DNA of 64,000 nucleotides from assembly GCF_003289645.1 (NCBI RefSeq), contig NZ_QLYX01000009.1:245661-309660 (forward strand), written 5' to 3'. The notes under the pieces are model-generated. The model saw only the letters and a list, made by a program, of their open reading frames with translations, ran no database searches and had not been told where the DNA came from. A program made the translations under genes and the position numbers. The DNA is from Actinomadura craniellae. GTDB lineage: Bacteria; Actinomycetota; Actinomycetes; Streptosporangiales; Streptosporangiaceae. Positions 25,595 to 36,325 of this stretch are shown piece by piece (position 1 is the stretch's first letter; every line of letters begins with the position of its first letter).

Positions 25595-26253
25595 TCGCCG
25601 CGCCCGCGGACGACGAGCCGCTGATCCGCTGGGACTGGCTCGCCCGCAACGCCGACGACATCGGCGGGATGCTCGCCGACCACGTCTACCTGTCGGTGGT
25701 CCCGGTGGTGATCGGCCTGGTGATCGCGCTGCCGGTGGGGCTGGCCTGCGCCCGCTGGCGGTGGATCTACCCGCCGGTGCTGGCCGTCACCAGCCTGCTG
25801 TACGCGCTGCCAGCCATCGCGCTGTTCGTGGTGCTCATCGCGTTCACCGGGCTGAGCCACACCACCGTGATGATCCCGCTGGCCCTCTACACCCTGTCGG
25901 TGCTGGTCCCCGGGGTGGTGGACGGGTTGCGCGCGGTGCCCGACCACGTCCGGCAGGCCGCCGTCGCGATGGGGTTCGGCCCGCTGCGCCGGCTGGTGCA
26001 GGTGGAGCTGCCGATCGCGGTACCGGTGGTGATGGCCGGGCTGCGGGTGGCGACCGTCTCCAACATCAGCCTGGTCAGCGTGGGCGCCCTGATCGGCATC
26101 GGCGGGCTGGGCGAGCTGTTCACCGACGGGTTCAACCGCGACTTCCCGACCCCGATCATCGCGGGCGTGGTGCTCACCATCCTGCTGGCCGTGGCCGCCG
26201 ACGGCCTGCTCATCCTGGTCCAGCGGCTGCTCACCCCCTGGAGCCGCCAATGA
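25591..26253 (+). CDS. ABC importer permease, OpuCB-like
   Basis: A 220-residue permease with about six membrane segments and the EAA-like loop AVAMGFGPLRRLVQVELPIA. GTG 25591 overlaps the ATPase stop. Its own stop overlaps the ATG of the repeat ORF at 26250. Together with the second permease it should form the membrane channel. Confidence 0.85.
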   Translation: MIAAPADDEPLIRWDWLARNADDIGGMLADHVYLSVVPVVIGLVIALPVGLACARWRWIYPPVLAVTSLLYALPAIALFVVLIAFTGLSHTTVMIPLALYTLSVLVPGVVDGLRAVPDHVRQAAVAMGFGPLRRLVQVELPIAVPVVMAGLRVATVSNISLVSVGALIGIGGLGELFTDGFNRDFPTPIIAGVVLTILLAVAADGLLILVQRLLTPWSRQ

Positions 26254-26408
26254 GCACGGGCGACCCCCGGTGTCCGCGGGCGTACCCCCCGGAACCGCTG
26301 GTGAGCGCGGGTGACCTTCGGTACCTGCGGGCGTCTCGCCCGGCGTCGCCGGTGAGCACGGGCGATCCCCGGCGTCTGCGGGCGCGCGCTTCCCGGAGCC
26401 GCCGATGA
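26250..26408 (+). CDS. 52-residue ORF made of three 17-codon repeats
   Basis: The gap between the two permease genes is filled by three imperfect 51-54 bp repeats (26250-26300, 26301-26351, 26352-26405) that keep one reading frame. Each unit begins (M/V)S(T/A)GD(P/L)R and has RA at positions 10-11. The ORF overlaps the upstream stop and the downstream ATG, both as ATGA, so ribosomes could pass straight through. Each unit's GTG or ATG also looks like a copied start site. It may be a translated spacer peptide or only a grown gene junction. Confidence 0.5.
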   Translation: MSTGDPRCPRAYPPEPLVSAGDLRYLRASRPASPVSTGDPRRLRARASRSRR

Positions 26409-27097
26409 ACGCGATCCTCAACGCACTGCGGTGGTTCGGGCAGTCCGAGCAGTGGTCCGGGCCCGACGGCATCCCACAGCGGCTGCTGGAGCACCTGTGG
26501 TACTCCGGGCTGGCGTTCGCGATCACGCTGGTGATCGCGTTGCCGCTGGGGCTGGCCCTGGGGCACGTGCGGCGCGGCCGGGCGGCCGCGGCGCTCGGGT
26601 TCGCCGTGGTCTCGTCCGCCAACGGGGCCCGGGCGCTGCCCACGCTGGGCCTGCTGATCCTGGCGGTGCTGCTGGCCGGCAGCGGTGTCGGGCCCACGCT
26701 CGTCCCGCTGGTGGTGCTCGCGGTCCCGCCGGTCCTGGTCAACGCCTACACCGGCGTCCGGCAGGTCGAGCCGCAGATCCGGGACGCCGCCGAGGGGATG
26801 GGGATGACCGGCAGCCAGGTGCTGTGGCGGGTCGAGATCCCGGTGGCGCTGCCGCTGGTCCTGCTCGGTATGCGCACCGCGGCGATCCAGATCGTGTCCA
26901 CCGCGACCATCGCCGCGTACGTCGGGCTCGGCGGGCTCGGCCGCTACATCATCGACGGCCTCAAACGGCAGGAGTACGACTCCACGGCGGGCGGCGCGAT
27001 CCTGGTGATCGCGCTGGCCTTCCTGATCCAGCTGATCTTCACCGGGCTGCACCGGCTTTCCGTCTCACCCGGGGTACGCCTGAGCGCTTCGCACTGA
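26405..27097 (+). CDS. ABC importer permease, OpuCD-like
   Basis: A 230-residue permease with about six spans and the coupling loop DAAEGMGMTGSQVLWRVEIP. It should pair with the first permease. ATG overlaps the stop of the repeat ORF. The substrate-binding protein gene follows 24 bases later. Confidence 0.86.
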   Translation: MNAILNALRWFGQSEQWSGPDGIPQRLLEHLWYSGLAFAITLVIALPLGLALGHVRRGRAAAALGFAVVSSANGARALPTLGLLILAVLLAGSGVGPTLVPLVVLAVPPVLVNAYTGVRQVEPQIRDAAEGMGMTGSQVLWRVEIPVALPLVLLGMRTAAIQIVSTATIAAYVGLGGLGRYIIDGLKRQEYDSTAGGAILVIALAFLIQLIFTGLHRLSVSPGVRLSASH

Positions 27098-27121
27098 AAG
27101 TCCCGAGGAAGGAACCCCTGT

Positions 27122-28039
27122 ATGTCCCGGATGATCCGTGGCGCGGCGCTGGCGCTGGCCGCCGCGCTGACCCTGACCGCCTGCGGCGGCGGAGGCGATG
27201 ACCCGCTGAAGAACGACGGCTCCGGCGGGGGAGGCGGCGGCGACGTCGTCATCGGCTCCGCCGACTTCCCCGAGAACCTGGCACTGGCCGAGATCTACGC
27301 CCAGGCGCTGGAGAAGAAGGGCGTCAAGGTCCAGCGCAAGCTCAAGATCGGCACCCGTGAGGTCTACTACAAGGAACTCGAGCGGGGCGCGATCACGCTC
27401 TTCCCCGAGTACAACGGCAACCTGCTGCTGCACGTCGACAAGACGGCCACCGCGGCGACGACCGCCGACGTCAACGCCGCGCTGAAGCAGAAGCTGCCGC
27501 CGGCGCTGGAGATCCTCGACTCGGCCCCCGCCGAGGACAAGGACGCCGTCACCGTCACCCAGGAGACCGCGGCCAAGTACGGGCTCAAGACGATCGAGGA
27601 CCTGAAGGCCCAGGCCAAGAACCTGGTGTTCGGCGGCCCCTCGGAGTTCAAGACCCGGCAGGCCGGCCTGGTCGGCCTCAAGGAGAAGTACGGCCTGGAG
27701 TTCAAGGAGTTCAAGCCGCTGGACACCGGCGGCCCGCTCACCGTGGACGCGCTGAAGAAGGGCGACATCCAGGTCGCGAACCTGTTCACCACCGACGCCG
27801 CGATCACCAGGAACAACTTCGTCGCGCTGGAGGACCCCAAGAACGTCTTCCCCGCGCAGAACGTGACCCCCCTGGTGGCCAAGGCGAAGGTCAACGACAC
27901 GGTCCGGACGACGCTCAACGCGATCTCCGCCAAGCTCACCACCCAGGACCTGCTGTCGATGAACACCAAGATGCTGGTCGACAAGGCCGACCCCGAGGAC
28001 GTCGCCGCCGAGTGGCTCAAGAAGGCCGGCCTGGCCTGA
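27122..28039 (+). CDS. substrate-binding lipoprotein, OpuCC/OsmF-like
   Basis: A 305-residue lipoprotein. The signal peptide ends in the lipobox LTAC (Cys about residue 21), followed by a Gly-rich linker. The QAT-family binding fold shows VVIGSADFPENLALAEIYAQ, the IGTREVYYKELERG region and FPEYNGN, where most relatives have PEYTGT. It should deliver a quaternary amine or betaine-like compound to the two permeases. A strong hairpin follows the stop. The pocket residues were not compared with EgtU. Confidence 0.84.
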   Translation: MSRMIRGAALALAAALTLTACGGGGDDPLKNDGSGGGGGGDVVIGSADFPENLALAEIYAQALEKKGVKVQRKLKIGTREVYYKELERGAITLFPEYNGNLLLHVDKTATAATTADVNAALKQKLPPALEILDSAPAEDKDAVTVTQETAAKYGLKTIEDLKAQAKNLVFGGPSEFKTRQAGLVGLKEKYGLEFKEFKPLDTGGPLTVDALKKGDIQVANLFTTDAAITRNNFVALEDPKNVFPAQNVTPLVAKAKVNDTVRTTLNAISAKLTTQDLLSMNTKMLVDKADPEDVAAEWLKKAGLA

Positions 28040-28056
28040 CCCCACCGACCCGGCCC

Positions 28057-28088
28057 GAGGCCCCCGCCGCACCCGCGGCGGGGGCCTC
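28057..28088 (+). terminator. hairpin ending the importer operon
   Basis: A perfect 14-bp stem (GAGGCCCCCGCCGC with its complement) around a four-base ACCC loop lies 17 bases after the binding-protein stop. There is no T tract, as is common in actinomycetes. Confidence 0.7.
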
Positions 28089-28117
28089 GCCGTCGACCGG
28101 CGGACCTTTACCCTGGT

Positions 28118-28633
28118 GTGGTGGCGAGGCTGGGTTGGGCCGTGGTGGCCGTCGGGCTGATCGGCGGAGTCGTGGCGGCCGTCATCGTTGCAACGGTCAT
28201 GGCCACCTCTGATCCGCGCTGTGCGGACCAGTTGAAGGCCGGCGAGGCGAAGGTGCGGACCAGCCGCTGGGAACCCGCCGGGGAGCTGCCCGGCCTGGGA
28301 CGGTACGTCGAGATCCACTGGCAGGTCCGCGCACTCGGCAATCCCTGCTCACGCAGCGTGCCCGGGCCGACGGACCGGACGTACCAGGGAGTCGTCCGGC
28401 TACGCCCGGAGGACGCGCGTTCGCTCGCCGCACGATACGACTGGCGGCCGGTGGCAGCGGCCTCGGAGTCGGAACCGCAGGTCTGGCCGGCCCTGGCGAA
28501 ATTCGTGCCCGGCGACGTCCGCTGGTTGCACAGCGACGCGTACGACCAGGCGCCTCCGCAGAGCGAAGACAGCCGCCGCCTCTATCTGGATCCGGACCGT
28601 GCGCTCGCGCTCTTCGACCTGACGAACGCCTGA
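28118..28633 (+). CDS. uncharacterised exported or membrane-anchored protein
   Basis: A 171-residue protein with one N-terminal hydrophobic segment (GWAVVAVGLIGGVVAAVIVA) and a soluble remainder with two Cys residues (CADQ and NPCSRS) that could pair outside the cell. I do not recognise the family. GTG 28118 or the next codon, also GTG, may be the start. It stands alone after the importer terminator. Confidence 0.55.
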   Translation: MVARLGWAVVAVGLIGGVVAAVIVATVMATSDPRCADQLKAGEAKVRTSRWEPAGELPGLGRYVEIHWQVRALGNPCSRSVPGPTDRTYQGVVRLRPEDARSLAARYDWRPVAAASESEPQVWPALAKFVPGDVRWLHSDAYDQAPPQSEDSRRLYLDPDRALALFDLTNA

Positions 28634-28810
28634 TCCCGGCGGAGGCCGGCGGCTCGGGCGGGCGTGGCTGTCACCCCACCCATCCTCAACGGTCAGTGAG
28701 CGGTGGTCTGCGGTAGGTTCGGCTGGGTCCGCTCACCTGTGGGTCCGGCGGCGAGGCGTGGGTGATCGCTTTCGGCGCGGGTGCCGTACTTCCAGCGCAT
28801 CGGGTCTCTC

Positions 28811-29575
28811 ATGAACGTCACCGACGACGATCGGGTTTTCCTCGTCCGCCTTACTGATCGGCTTGCCGGGCTGCCCGGGGTGCGGGCCGTCGCGCTGGGC
28901 GGGTCGCGTGCGCAGGGGACGCACCGGCCGGACAGCGACTGGGACCTCGCCATCTACTACCGGGGCGGGTTCGAGCCCGGTGACCTGCGGGTGCTCGGGC
29001 TGCCTGGTGAGGTCTCCGAGCTCGGCGCCTGGGGCGGCGGCGTGTTCAACGGCGGGGCCTGGCTGACCGTCGAAGGGCGCCGCGTGGACGTCCATTACCG
29101 GGACCTGGACGTCGTCGAGCACGAGCTCGCGGAGGCGGAGCGGGGGCGGTTCCACTGGGAGCCGCTGCTGTTCCACCTCGCCGGCATCCCCAGCTACCTG
29201 GTCGTCGCCGAACTCGCCGTCAACCGGGTGCTGCACGGCGAACTGCCCCGTCCCGCCGGATACCCGGAGCCGCTGCGCGAGACGGCGCCGAAGTACTGGC
29301 GCGGCGCCGCGCAGCTGACCCTGGGGTACGCGAAGGCCAACCACGCGCCGCACGGCCGGCTGACCGAGGTGGCCGGCGCCCTGGCCACCGCGGCGGCGCA
29401 GACGGCGCACGCGATCCTCGCGGCCCGCGGCGAGTGGACGACCAACGAGAAGGCGCTGCTGCGGCGGGCCGGGCTGCGCGGCGTCGACGGCATCGTGGCG
29501 GGGCTGCGCCCTGATCCCGCGGCGCTGGAAAGTTCGATCACCGGCGCCGAGGAGCTCTTCGCGTCCGTCTCGTGA
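28811..29575 (+). CDS. nucleotidyltransferase-domain protein
   Basis: A 254-residue protein with the minimal nucleotidyltransferase motif GSRAQGTHRPDSDWDL, which supplies two metal-binding Asp residues, and a third Asp in VDVHYRD. A helical C-terminal domain follows. The fold is shared by aminoglycoside and lincosamide adenylyltransferases and by uncharacterised actinomycete proteins; the substrate is unknown. ATG 28811 is used; a GTG at 28781 would add ten residues without a better ribosome site. Confidence 0.75.
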   Translation: MNVTDDDRVFLVRLTDRLAGLPGVRAVALGGSRAQGTHRPDSDWDLAIYYRGGFEPGDLRVLGLPGEVSELGAWGGGVFNGGAWLTVEGRRVDVHYRDLDVVEHELAEAERGRFHWEPLLFHLAGIPSYLVVAELAVNRVLHGELPRPAGYPEPLRETAPKYWRGAAQLTLGYAKANHAPHGRLTEVAGALATAAAQTAHAILAARGEWTTNEKALLRRAGLRGVDGIVAGLRPDPAALESSITGAEELFASVS

Positions 29576-29588
29576 GCCACCTGGCGAG

Positions 29589-30557
29589 TCACTGCCGCCC
29601 GGAGCCCCGGGCGGTGTCGCGGTAGCGCTTCGGGGCGACGCCGACCGCGCGTTTGAAGGCGGTGCTGAAGGCGCTTTCGGAGGTGTAGCCGAGGGAGCGG
29701 GCGAGGGCGGACAGCGGGGTGTCCTCCTCGCGCAGGGCGCGCCGGGCGAGGCGCATGCGCCAGTCGGTCAGGTAGGTCAGTGGCGGGACGCCGGCCACGG
29801 CCTTGAAGCGGGTGGCGAAGGCGGTCCGGGACATGGCCGCCGACCTGGCGAGTTCCCCGAGCTGCCAGGGGTGCCCCGGGTCGCTGTGCATCAGGCGCAG
29901 GGCGGGGGCGATGCGCTCGTCGGCGAGGGCCCGCAGCCATCCGGCGGGGAGCGCCTGCGAGTCGGCGAGGTAGGTGCGCAGCACCTGGACGAACACGAGT
30001 TGCGAGAGCTGGTCCGACGCGAAGCCGGAGCCGGCCCGGCCGGTCGTCATCTCCTGGAGGATCCGGTCGAGCAGCCAGCGCAGCACGGGGGCCTCGTCCG
30101 CGGTGGCGCGGACGTGGATCAGCGGCGGGAGGGCCTGGACCAGCAGCTCGTCGCCGGCCGGGCCCAGGTCGATGTGGCCGCCGACGAAGACGGTGTCCCG
30201 GCCCTGGCCGAGGTCGGCCACGGGGCCGGGGGAGGCCGCGAAGGCCGCCGACGCGTCCACCGGCCGCGCGGCCGGACCGCCGGCGAGGACGAAGGAGTTC
30301 CCGCCGTTGAACACGACCACGTCCCCGGCCACCAGCGGGACGGTCCGTTCCGTGCCGTCGAGGGTCAGCCGGCAGGATCCCCGCACCACTGCGGTGATCT
30401 TGAGCCGGCCCGGCGGGGAGAAGCGCATGGCCCACGCGCCCCCGGCGACGAGCCCGCGGGAGAGGACGCATCGGGCGTCGATGAGCGCGAGCGTCTCGGA
30501 GAGAGGGTCGGCGCTCAGATCCGTACCAGCGCGCAAGTTCTGCGGACTCCTGAGCAT
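29589..30557 (-). CDS. AraC-family regulator with cupin domain
   Basis: About 322 residues. The N-terminal half is a cupin-type sensor (RGSCRLTLDGTERTVPLVAG, DVVVFNGGNSFVL). The C-terminal 100 residues hold two AraC helix-turn-helix units, with [19 protein letters not shown] and LARSLGYTSESAFSTAFKRA. It is divergent from the SDR gene and probably controls it. ATG 30557 leaves room for a promoter; ATG 30617 would overlap the SDR ribosome site, so the shorter form is preferred. Confidence 0.8.
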   Translation of the reverse strand: MLRSPQNLRAGTDLSADPLSETLALIDARCVLSRGLVAGGAWAMRFSPPGRLKITAVVRGSCRLTLDGTERTVPLVAGDVVVFNGGNSFVLAGGPAARPVDASAAFAASPGPVADLGQGRDTVFVGGHIDLGPAGDELLVQALPPLIHVRATADEAPVLRWLLDRILQEMTTGRAGSGFASDQLSQLVFVQVLRTYLADSQALPAGWLRALADERIAPALRLMHSDPGHPWQLGELARSAAMSRTAFATRFKAVAGVPPLTYLTDWRMRLARRALREEDTPLSALARSLGYTSESAFSTAFKRAVGVAPKRYRDTARGSGRQ

Positions 30558-30620
30558 TCTGCGTCCGAAATGCCGGACGTACGGTGATTTGAGACAGTCC
30601 GATACTAGGAGATCCATGCC

Positions 30621-31607
30621 ATGACCACTTCGCAGCAGCCCCTCGGTTCCGGTTTCGGCGCCGCGGCCACCGCCGCCGACGTCATCGAGGGCATCGACCT
30701 GTCCGGCAAGGTCGCGATCGTCACCGGCGGCTACTCCGGCCTCGGCCTGGAGACCACGCGGGCGCTGCGCTCCGCGGGCGCCGAGGTCGTCGTCCCGGTG
30801 CGCGACCGCGAGAAGGCCACGGCCGCGCTGAAGGGACTCGACGGGGTCGAGATCGAGGCGCTGGACCTGATCGCCCCGGCCTCGGTCGACGCCTTCGCCG
30901 AGCGGTTCCTCGCCTCCGGCCGCCCCCTGCACATCCTGGTGAACAACGCGGGGATCATGGCCTCCCCGCTGGCCCGCGACGCGCGGGGATACGAGGCGCA
31001 GTTCGCGACGAACCACCTGGGGCACTTCCAGCTCACGGCGCGGCTCTGGCCCGCCCTGCGCCGGGCCGGCGGGGCGCGGGTGGTCTCGGTGTCCTCGCGC
31101 GGGCACCGCCTCTCGCCCGTCGTGTTCGACGACATCGACTTCGAGCGCCGCGAGTACGAGCGCTGGTCGGCCTACGGCCAGGCGAAGACGGCCAACGTCC
31201 TCTTCGCGGTCGCGCTGGACGAGCGCGGCAGGTCCGCCGGGGTGCGCGCCTTCTCCCTGCACCCCGGCACCATCGCGGACACCGACCTCAAGCGCCACCT
31301 CTCGGCCGAGGACCTCCAGGCGACCGGCGCCTTCGACGAGGCCGGCAACGTCATCACCGACCCGGAGCGGGACCTGAAGACGGTCGAGCAGGGCGCGGCG
31401 ACCAACGTCTGGTGCGCGACGAGCCCGCGGCTCGACGGGCTGGGCGGCGTCTACTGCGAGAACTCCGACATCGCCCGGCCGATGTCCCCGGGCGAGAACG
31501 GCTTCGACGTGACGCTCAAGGGCGTGGCGTCCCACGCGCTCGACCCGGACGCGGCCGACCGCCTCTGGGACCTGAGCGAGCGCCGCACCGGCACCACCCT
31601 CGGGTAA
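30621..31607 (+). CDS. short-chain dehydrogenase/reductase
   Basis: A 328-residue classical-type SDR, like the retinol-dehydrogenase-like oxidoreductases. The cofactor motif is TGGYSGLG, NNAG follows in LVNNAGIM, and the catalytic Ser and YxxxK are in VSVSSRGHR and YGQAKTAN. AGGAGA precedes ATG 30621. It is paired with a divergent AraC gene; the substrate is unknown. A terminator hairpin follows. Confidence 0.85.
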   Translation: MTTSQQPLGSGFGAAATAADVIEGIDLSGKVAIVTGGYSGLGLETTRALRSAGAEVVVPVRDREKATAALKGLDGVEIEALDLIAPASVDAFAERFLASGRPLHILVNNAGIMASPLARDARGYEAQFATNHLGHFQLTARLWPALRRAGGARVVSVSSRGHRLSPVVFDDIDFERREYERWSAYGQAKTANVLFAVALDERGRSAGVRAFSLHPGTIADTDLKRHLSAEDLQATGAFDEAGNVITDPERDLKTVEQGAATNVWCATSPRLDGLGGVYCENSDIARPMSPGENGFDVTLKGVASHALDPDAADRLWDLSERRTGTTLG

Positions 31608-31634
31608 CCCCGCGGAGGCCCGCACCGCCCGACC

Positions 31635-31662
31635 GGAGCCCCGGCCCGCGTGCCGGGGCTCC
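31635..31662 (+). terminator. hairpin after the SDR gene
   Basis: A perfect 11-bp stem, GGAGCCCCGGC with GCCGGGGCTCC, around a six-base loop, 27 bases after the SDR stop. There is no T tract. Confidence 0.7.
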
Positions 31663-31680
31663 GCCCATCCGCCATCCGAC

Positions 31681-31759
31681 CGTGATCCTTCAGCTTCCGG
31701 TGCGCTGTAGCGCCTCAGGATCCGAGGCGCCATGGTGCGCCGAAAGCTGAAGGATCACG
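31681..31759. repeat. 79-bp long inverted repeat (possible MITE or palindromic element)
   Basis: The left arm begins CGTGATCCTTCAGCTTCCGG and the right arm is its near-perfect complement, ending AAAGCTGAAGGATCACG. The first 16 bases of the arms match exactly and most of the rest also pairs. It lies between the SDR terminator and hutH and carries no ORF. It looks like a small mobile palindromic element rather than a terminator. Confidence 0.6.
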
Positions 31760-31780
31760 CGTTGCAGGGGTGGATCCACG

Positions 31781-31832
31781 ATGATCCTTCGGTTCTCGGG
31801 GCGGTATGGCGTATCTGATCCTGAAGGATCAT
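31781..31832. repeat. second inverted repeat sharing the GATCCTTC end
   Basis: ATGATCCTTC at 31781 pairs with GAAGGATCAT ending at 31832. The ends share TGATCCTTC with the larger repeat just before it, so the two elements are related. The inner sequence differs. It sits about 100 bases before hutH. Confidence 0.45.
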
Positions 31833-31930
31833 GATGGACGGGTGGTGGTGTCAAGGGGTGCCGTGTCCACAGAAGGGGTTCTGTGGGGTCGAGTGGCGCT
31901 GATTGTCCTTTTGGGGGTAGGAAAGGCCGC

Positions 31931-33469
31931 ATGGGAGACGTAGAGGTCGGTCCTGAGCCGCTCACCTTCGAACAGGTCGTCATGGTGGCCCGGGACGGTG
32001 CATTGGTGCGTCTCGCCGACACCGCGTGGGCGGCGATGGCCGGCACCCGCGAGCACATCGAGGAACTGGCCGCCCGGCCACTGCCCGTCTACGGGGTGTC
32101 CACCGGGTTCGGCGCGCTGGCCACCCGGCACATCCCGCCGGAGCTGCGGGCCAAGCTCCAGGTGTCGCTGATCCGCTCGCACGCCGCAGGCTCGGGAGCG
32201 GAGGTGGAGCGCGAGGTCGTCCGGGCGATGATGCTGCTGCGGCTGCGCACCCTGGCGACCGGGCGCACGGGGGTCCGGCCGGCGACCGCCGCCGCGCTGG
32301 CGGGGCTGCTCAACGCGGGCATCACCCCGGTCGTGCACGAGTACGGCAGCCTGGGCTGCTCCGGCGACCTGGCCCCGCTGGCGCACGTCGCGCTGGCCCT
32401 GCTCGGCGAGGGCGAGGTCCGCGACCTGTCGCACCGGAAGGTGCCGGCCATGGTGGCGCTGCGCGCGGCGGGGATGGAGCCGGTGACGCTCGGCGCCAAG
32501 GAGGGGCTGGCGCTGATCAACGGCACCGACGGCATGCTCGGCATGCTGGTGCTGGCCTGCCAGGACCTGCGGCGGCTGCTGACCGCCGCCGACCTCGCCG
32601 CCGCGATGAGCGTCGAGGCGCTGCTGGGCACCGACCGGGTCTTCGCCGCCGACCTCCAGGAACTGCGCCCGCACCCGGGCCAGGACCTGTCGGCGGCCAA
32701 CCTGCGGGCACTGCTCGACGAGTCCCCGATCATGCAGTCGCACCGCGGGCCCGACTGCACCCGGGTCCAGGACGCCTACTCGCTGCGCTGCGCCCCGCAG
32801 GTCGCCGGCGCCGCCCGGGACACCCTGGCGCACGCCGAACTGGTGGGCCGGCGGGAACTGGCCGCCGCGATCGACAACCCGGTGGTGCTGCCCGACGGCC
32901 GGGTGGAGTCCAACGGCAACTTCCACGGCGCCCCGGTCGGGTACGCGCTGGACTTCCTGGCGATCCCGATCGCCGACCTCGCCTCGATGTCGGAGCGCCG
33001 CACCGACCGGATGCTCGACAAGAGCCGGTCGCACGGGCTGCCGCCGTTCCTGGCGGACGACCCGGGCGTCGACTCCGGGCACATGATCGCGCAGTACACG
33101 CAGGCGGGGATCGTCGCCGAGCTCAAGCGGCTCGCCGTCCCGGCCAGCGTCGACTCCATCCCCAGCTCGGCCATGCAGGAGGACCACGTCTCGATGGGCT
33201 GGGCCGCCGCCCGCAAGCTGCGCCGGGCCGTGGACGGGCTCACCCGGGTCGTCGCCATCGAGATCCTGACCGCCGCCCGGGCGCTGGACCTGCGCGCCCC
33301 GCTGCGCCCCGGCCCGGCCACCGGAGCGGTGGTCGGCGCCCTGCGCGCCCGGGTGCCCGCCCCCGGGCCCGACCGGCACCTGAGCCCCGAGATCGAAGCC
33401 GCCGTCGCCCTGGTGAACGACGGGAGCCTGGTGGCCGCCGCGGAGGCCGTCACCGGCCCCCTCTGGTGA
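31931..33469 (+). CDS. hutH: histidine ammonia-lyase
   Basis: A 512-residue HutH that deaminates histidine to urocanate. The prosthetic MIO group forms from Cys-Ser-Gly in [16 protein letters not shown], the variant used by Streptomyces Hut[33 protein letters not shown] and [13 protein letters not shown] are also conserved. ATG 31931 follows a weak GGGGTAGGA; the frame is open from 31883. It leads a five-gene hut operon with short gaps or overlaps. No hut regulator lies beside it. Confidence 0.9.
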   Translation: MGDVEVGPEPLTFEQVVMVARDGALVRLADTAWAAMAGTREHIEELAARPLPVYGVSTGFGALATRHIPPELRAKLQVSLIRSHAAGSGAEVEREVVRAMMLLRLRTLATGRTGVRPATAAALAGLLNAGITPVVHEYGSLGCSGDLAPLAHVALALLGEGEVRDLSHRKVPAMVALRAAGMEPVTLGAKEGLALINGTDGMLGMLVLACQDLRRLLTAADLAAAMSVEALLGTDRVFAADLQELRPHPGQDLSAANLRALLDESPIMQSHRGPDCTRVQDAYSLRCAPQVAGAARDTLAHAELVGRRELAAAIDNPVVLPDGRVESNGNFHGAPVGYALDFLAIPIADLASMSERRTDRMLDKSRSHGLPPFLADDPGVDSGHMIAQYTQAGIVAELKRLAVPASVDSIPSSAMQEDHVSMGWAAARKLRRAVDGLTRVVAIEILTAARALDLRAPLRPGPATGAVVGALRARVPAPGPDRHLSPEIEAAVALVNDGSLVAAAEAVTGPLW

Positions 33470-33485
33470 GAAGAGGAGCCCGCCC

Positions 33486-35140
<1,655 letters not shown>

Positions 35141-35144
<4 letters not shown>

Positions 35145-36325
35145 CGTTCGAGCAGATGTGGGCGGAGCTGGAGCCGATCGGGCGGGGCCCGGACGGCGGG
35201 TACCGGCGGTTCGCCTGGACCGGGCCGGAACTGGAGTGCCGCGCCTGGTTCCTGGCCCAGGCCGCGGCCCGCGGCCTGGACGTCGAGCCCGACGCCAACG
35301 GCAACCTGTTCGCCTGGTGGGGCGGCCCGGGCCCGGACGCGGTGGTCACCGGCAGCCACCTGGACTCGGTGCCCGGCGGCGGCGCCTACGACGGCCCGCT
35401 GGGCGTGGTGAGCGCGCTGGCCGCGATCGACCTGCTGCGCGAGCGGGGCGTCCGCCCCGCCCGGCCGATCGGGGTGGCGGCGTTCGCCGAGGAGGAGGGC
35501 GCCCGGTTCGGGGTGGCCTGCCTGGGCTCGCGGCTGCTGACCGGCGCGATCGACCCGGACCGGGCGCGCGGCCTGCGGGACGCCGAGGGCCGCAGGTTCG
35601 GCGAGGTGGTCGCCGGGCACGGCCTCGACCCGCTGGCGCTGGGCCGCGACGACGCCCTGCTCGGCCGGATCGGGTGCTTCGTCGAACTGCACGTCGAGCA
35701 GGGCCGGGCGCTGGACGCGCCGGTGGGGGTGGCGGCCTCGATCGTGCCGCACGGCCGCTGGCGGTTCGACTTCACCGGCCGCGGCGACCACGCCGGGACC
35801 ACCCTGCTGGAGGACCGGTGCGACCCGGCGCTCCCGTTCGCGCACACTGTGCTGGCCGCCCGCGCCGCCGCCGAGCGGCACGGCGGGGTGGCCACCGTGG
35901 GCCGGGCCGAGATCGTGCCCGGCGGGGTGAACGCGATCCCGTCGGCCGTCACCGCCTGGCTCGACGCGCGGGGCCCGGCCGAGCCGGTGGTGCGGTCGAT
36001 CGTGGAGGACGTCGGCCGGGCCGCCGACCGGGCCGCCACCGAGCACGGCGTCGCGGTGGAGTGGGCCGAGGAGTCCTACAGTGCGGCGGTGGAGTTCGAC
36101 GCCGGGCTGCGCGACCGCCTGGCCCGCCTGCTCGACGCGCAGGTGCTGCCCACCGCCGCCGGGCACGACGCCGGGGTGCTGGCCGCCCGCGTCCCGACGG
36201 CCATGCTGTTCGTCCGCAACCCGACCGGCATCTCCCACTCGCCGGCCGAGCACGCCGACCTCGCCGACTGCCTGGCCGGGGTGGCGGCGCTGGCCGCCGT
36301 CCTGGAAGAGCTGGCCGGGACGTGA
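35141..36325 (+). CDS. M20-family amidohydrolase (AllC/carbamoylase-like) in the hut operon
   Basis: A 394-residue metal-dependent amidase of the allantoate amidohydrolase / N-carbamoyl amino acid hydrolase family. Metal-site runs are [35 protein letters not shown] and the C-terminal [12 protein letters not shown]. It lies between hutU and hutF with overlaps on both sides, and no HutG-type deformylase is present. It may therefore release formate from N-formylglutamate, the HutF product. That role is inferred from position; the family name alone would suggest a ureido substrate. Confidence 0.82.
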
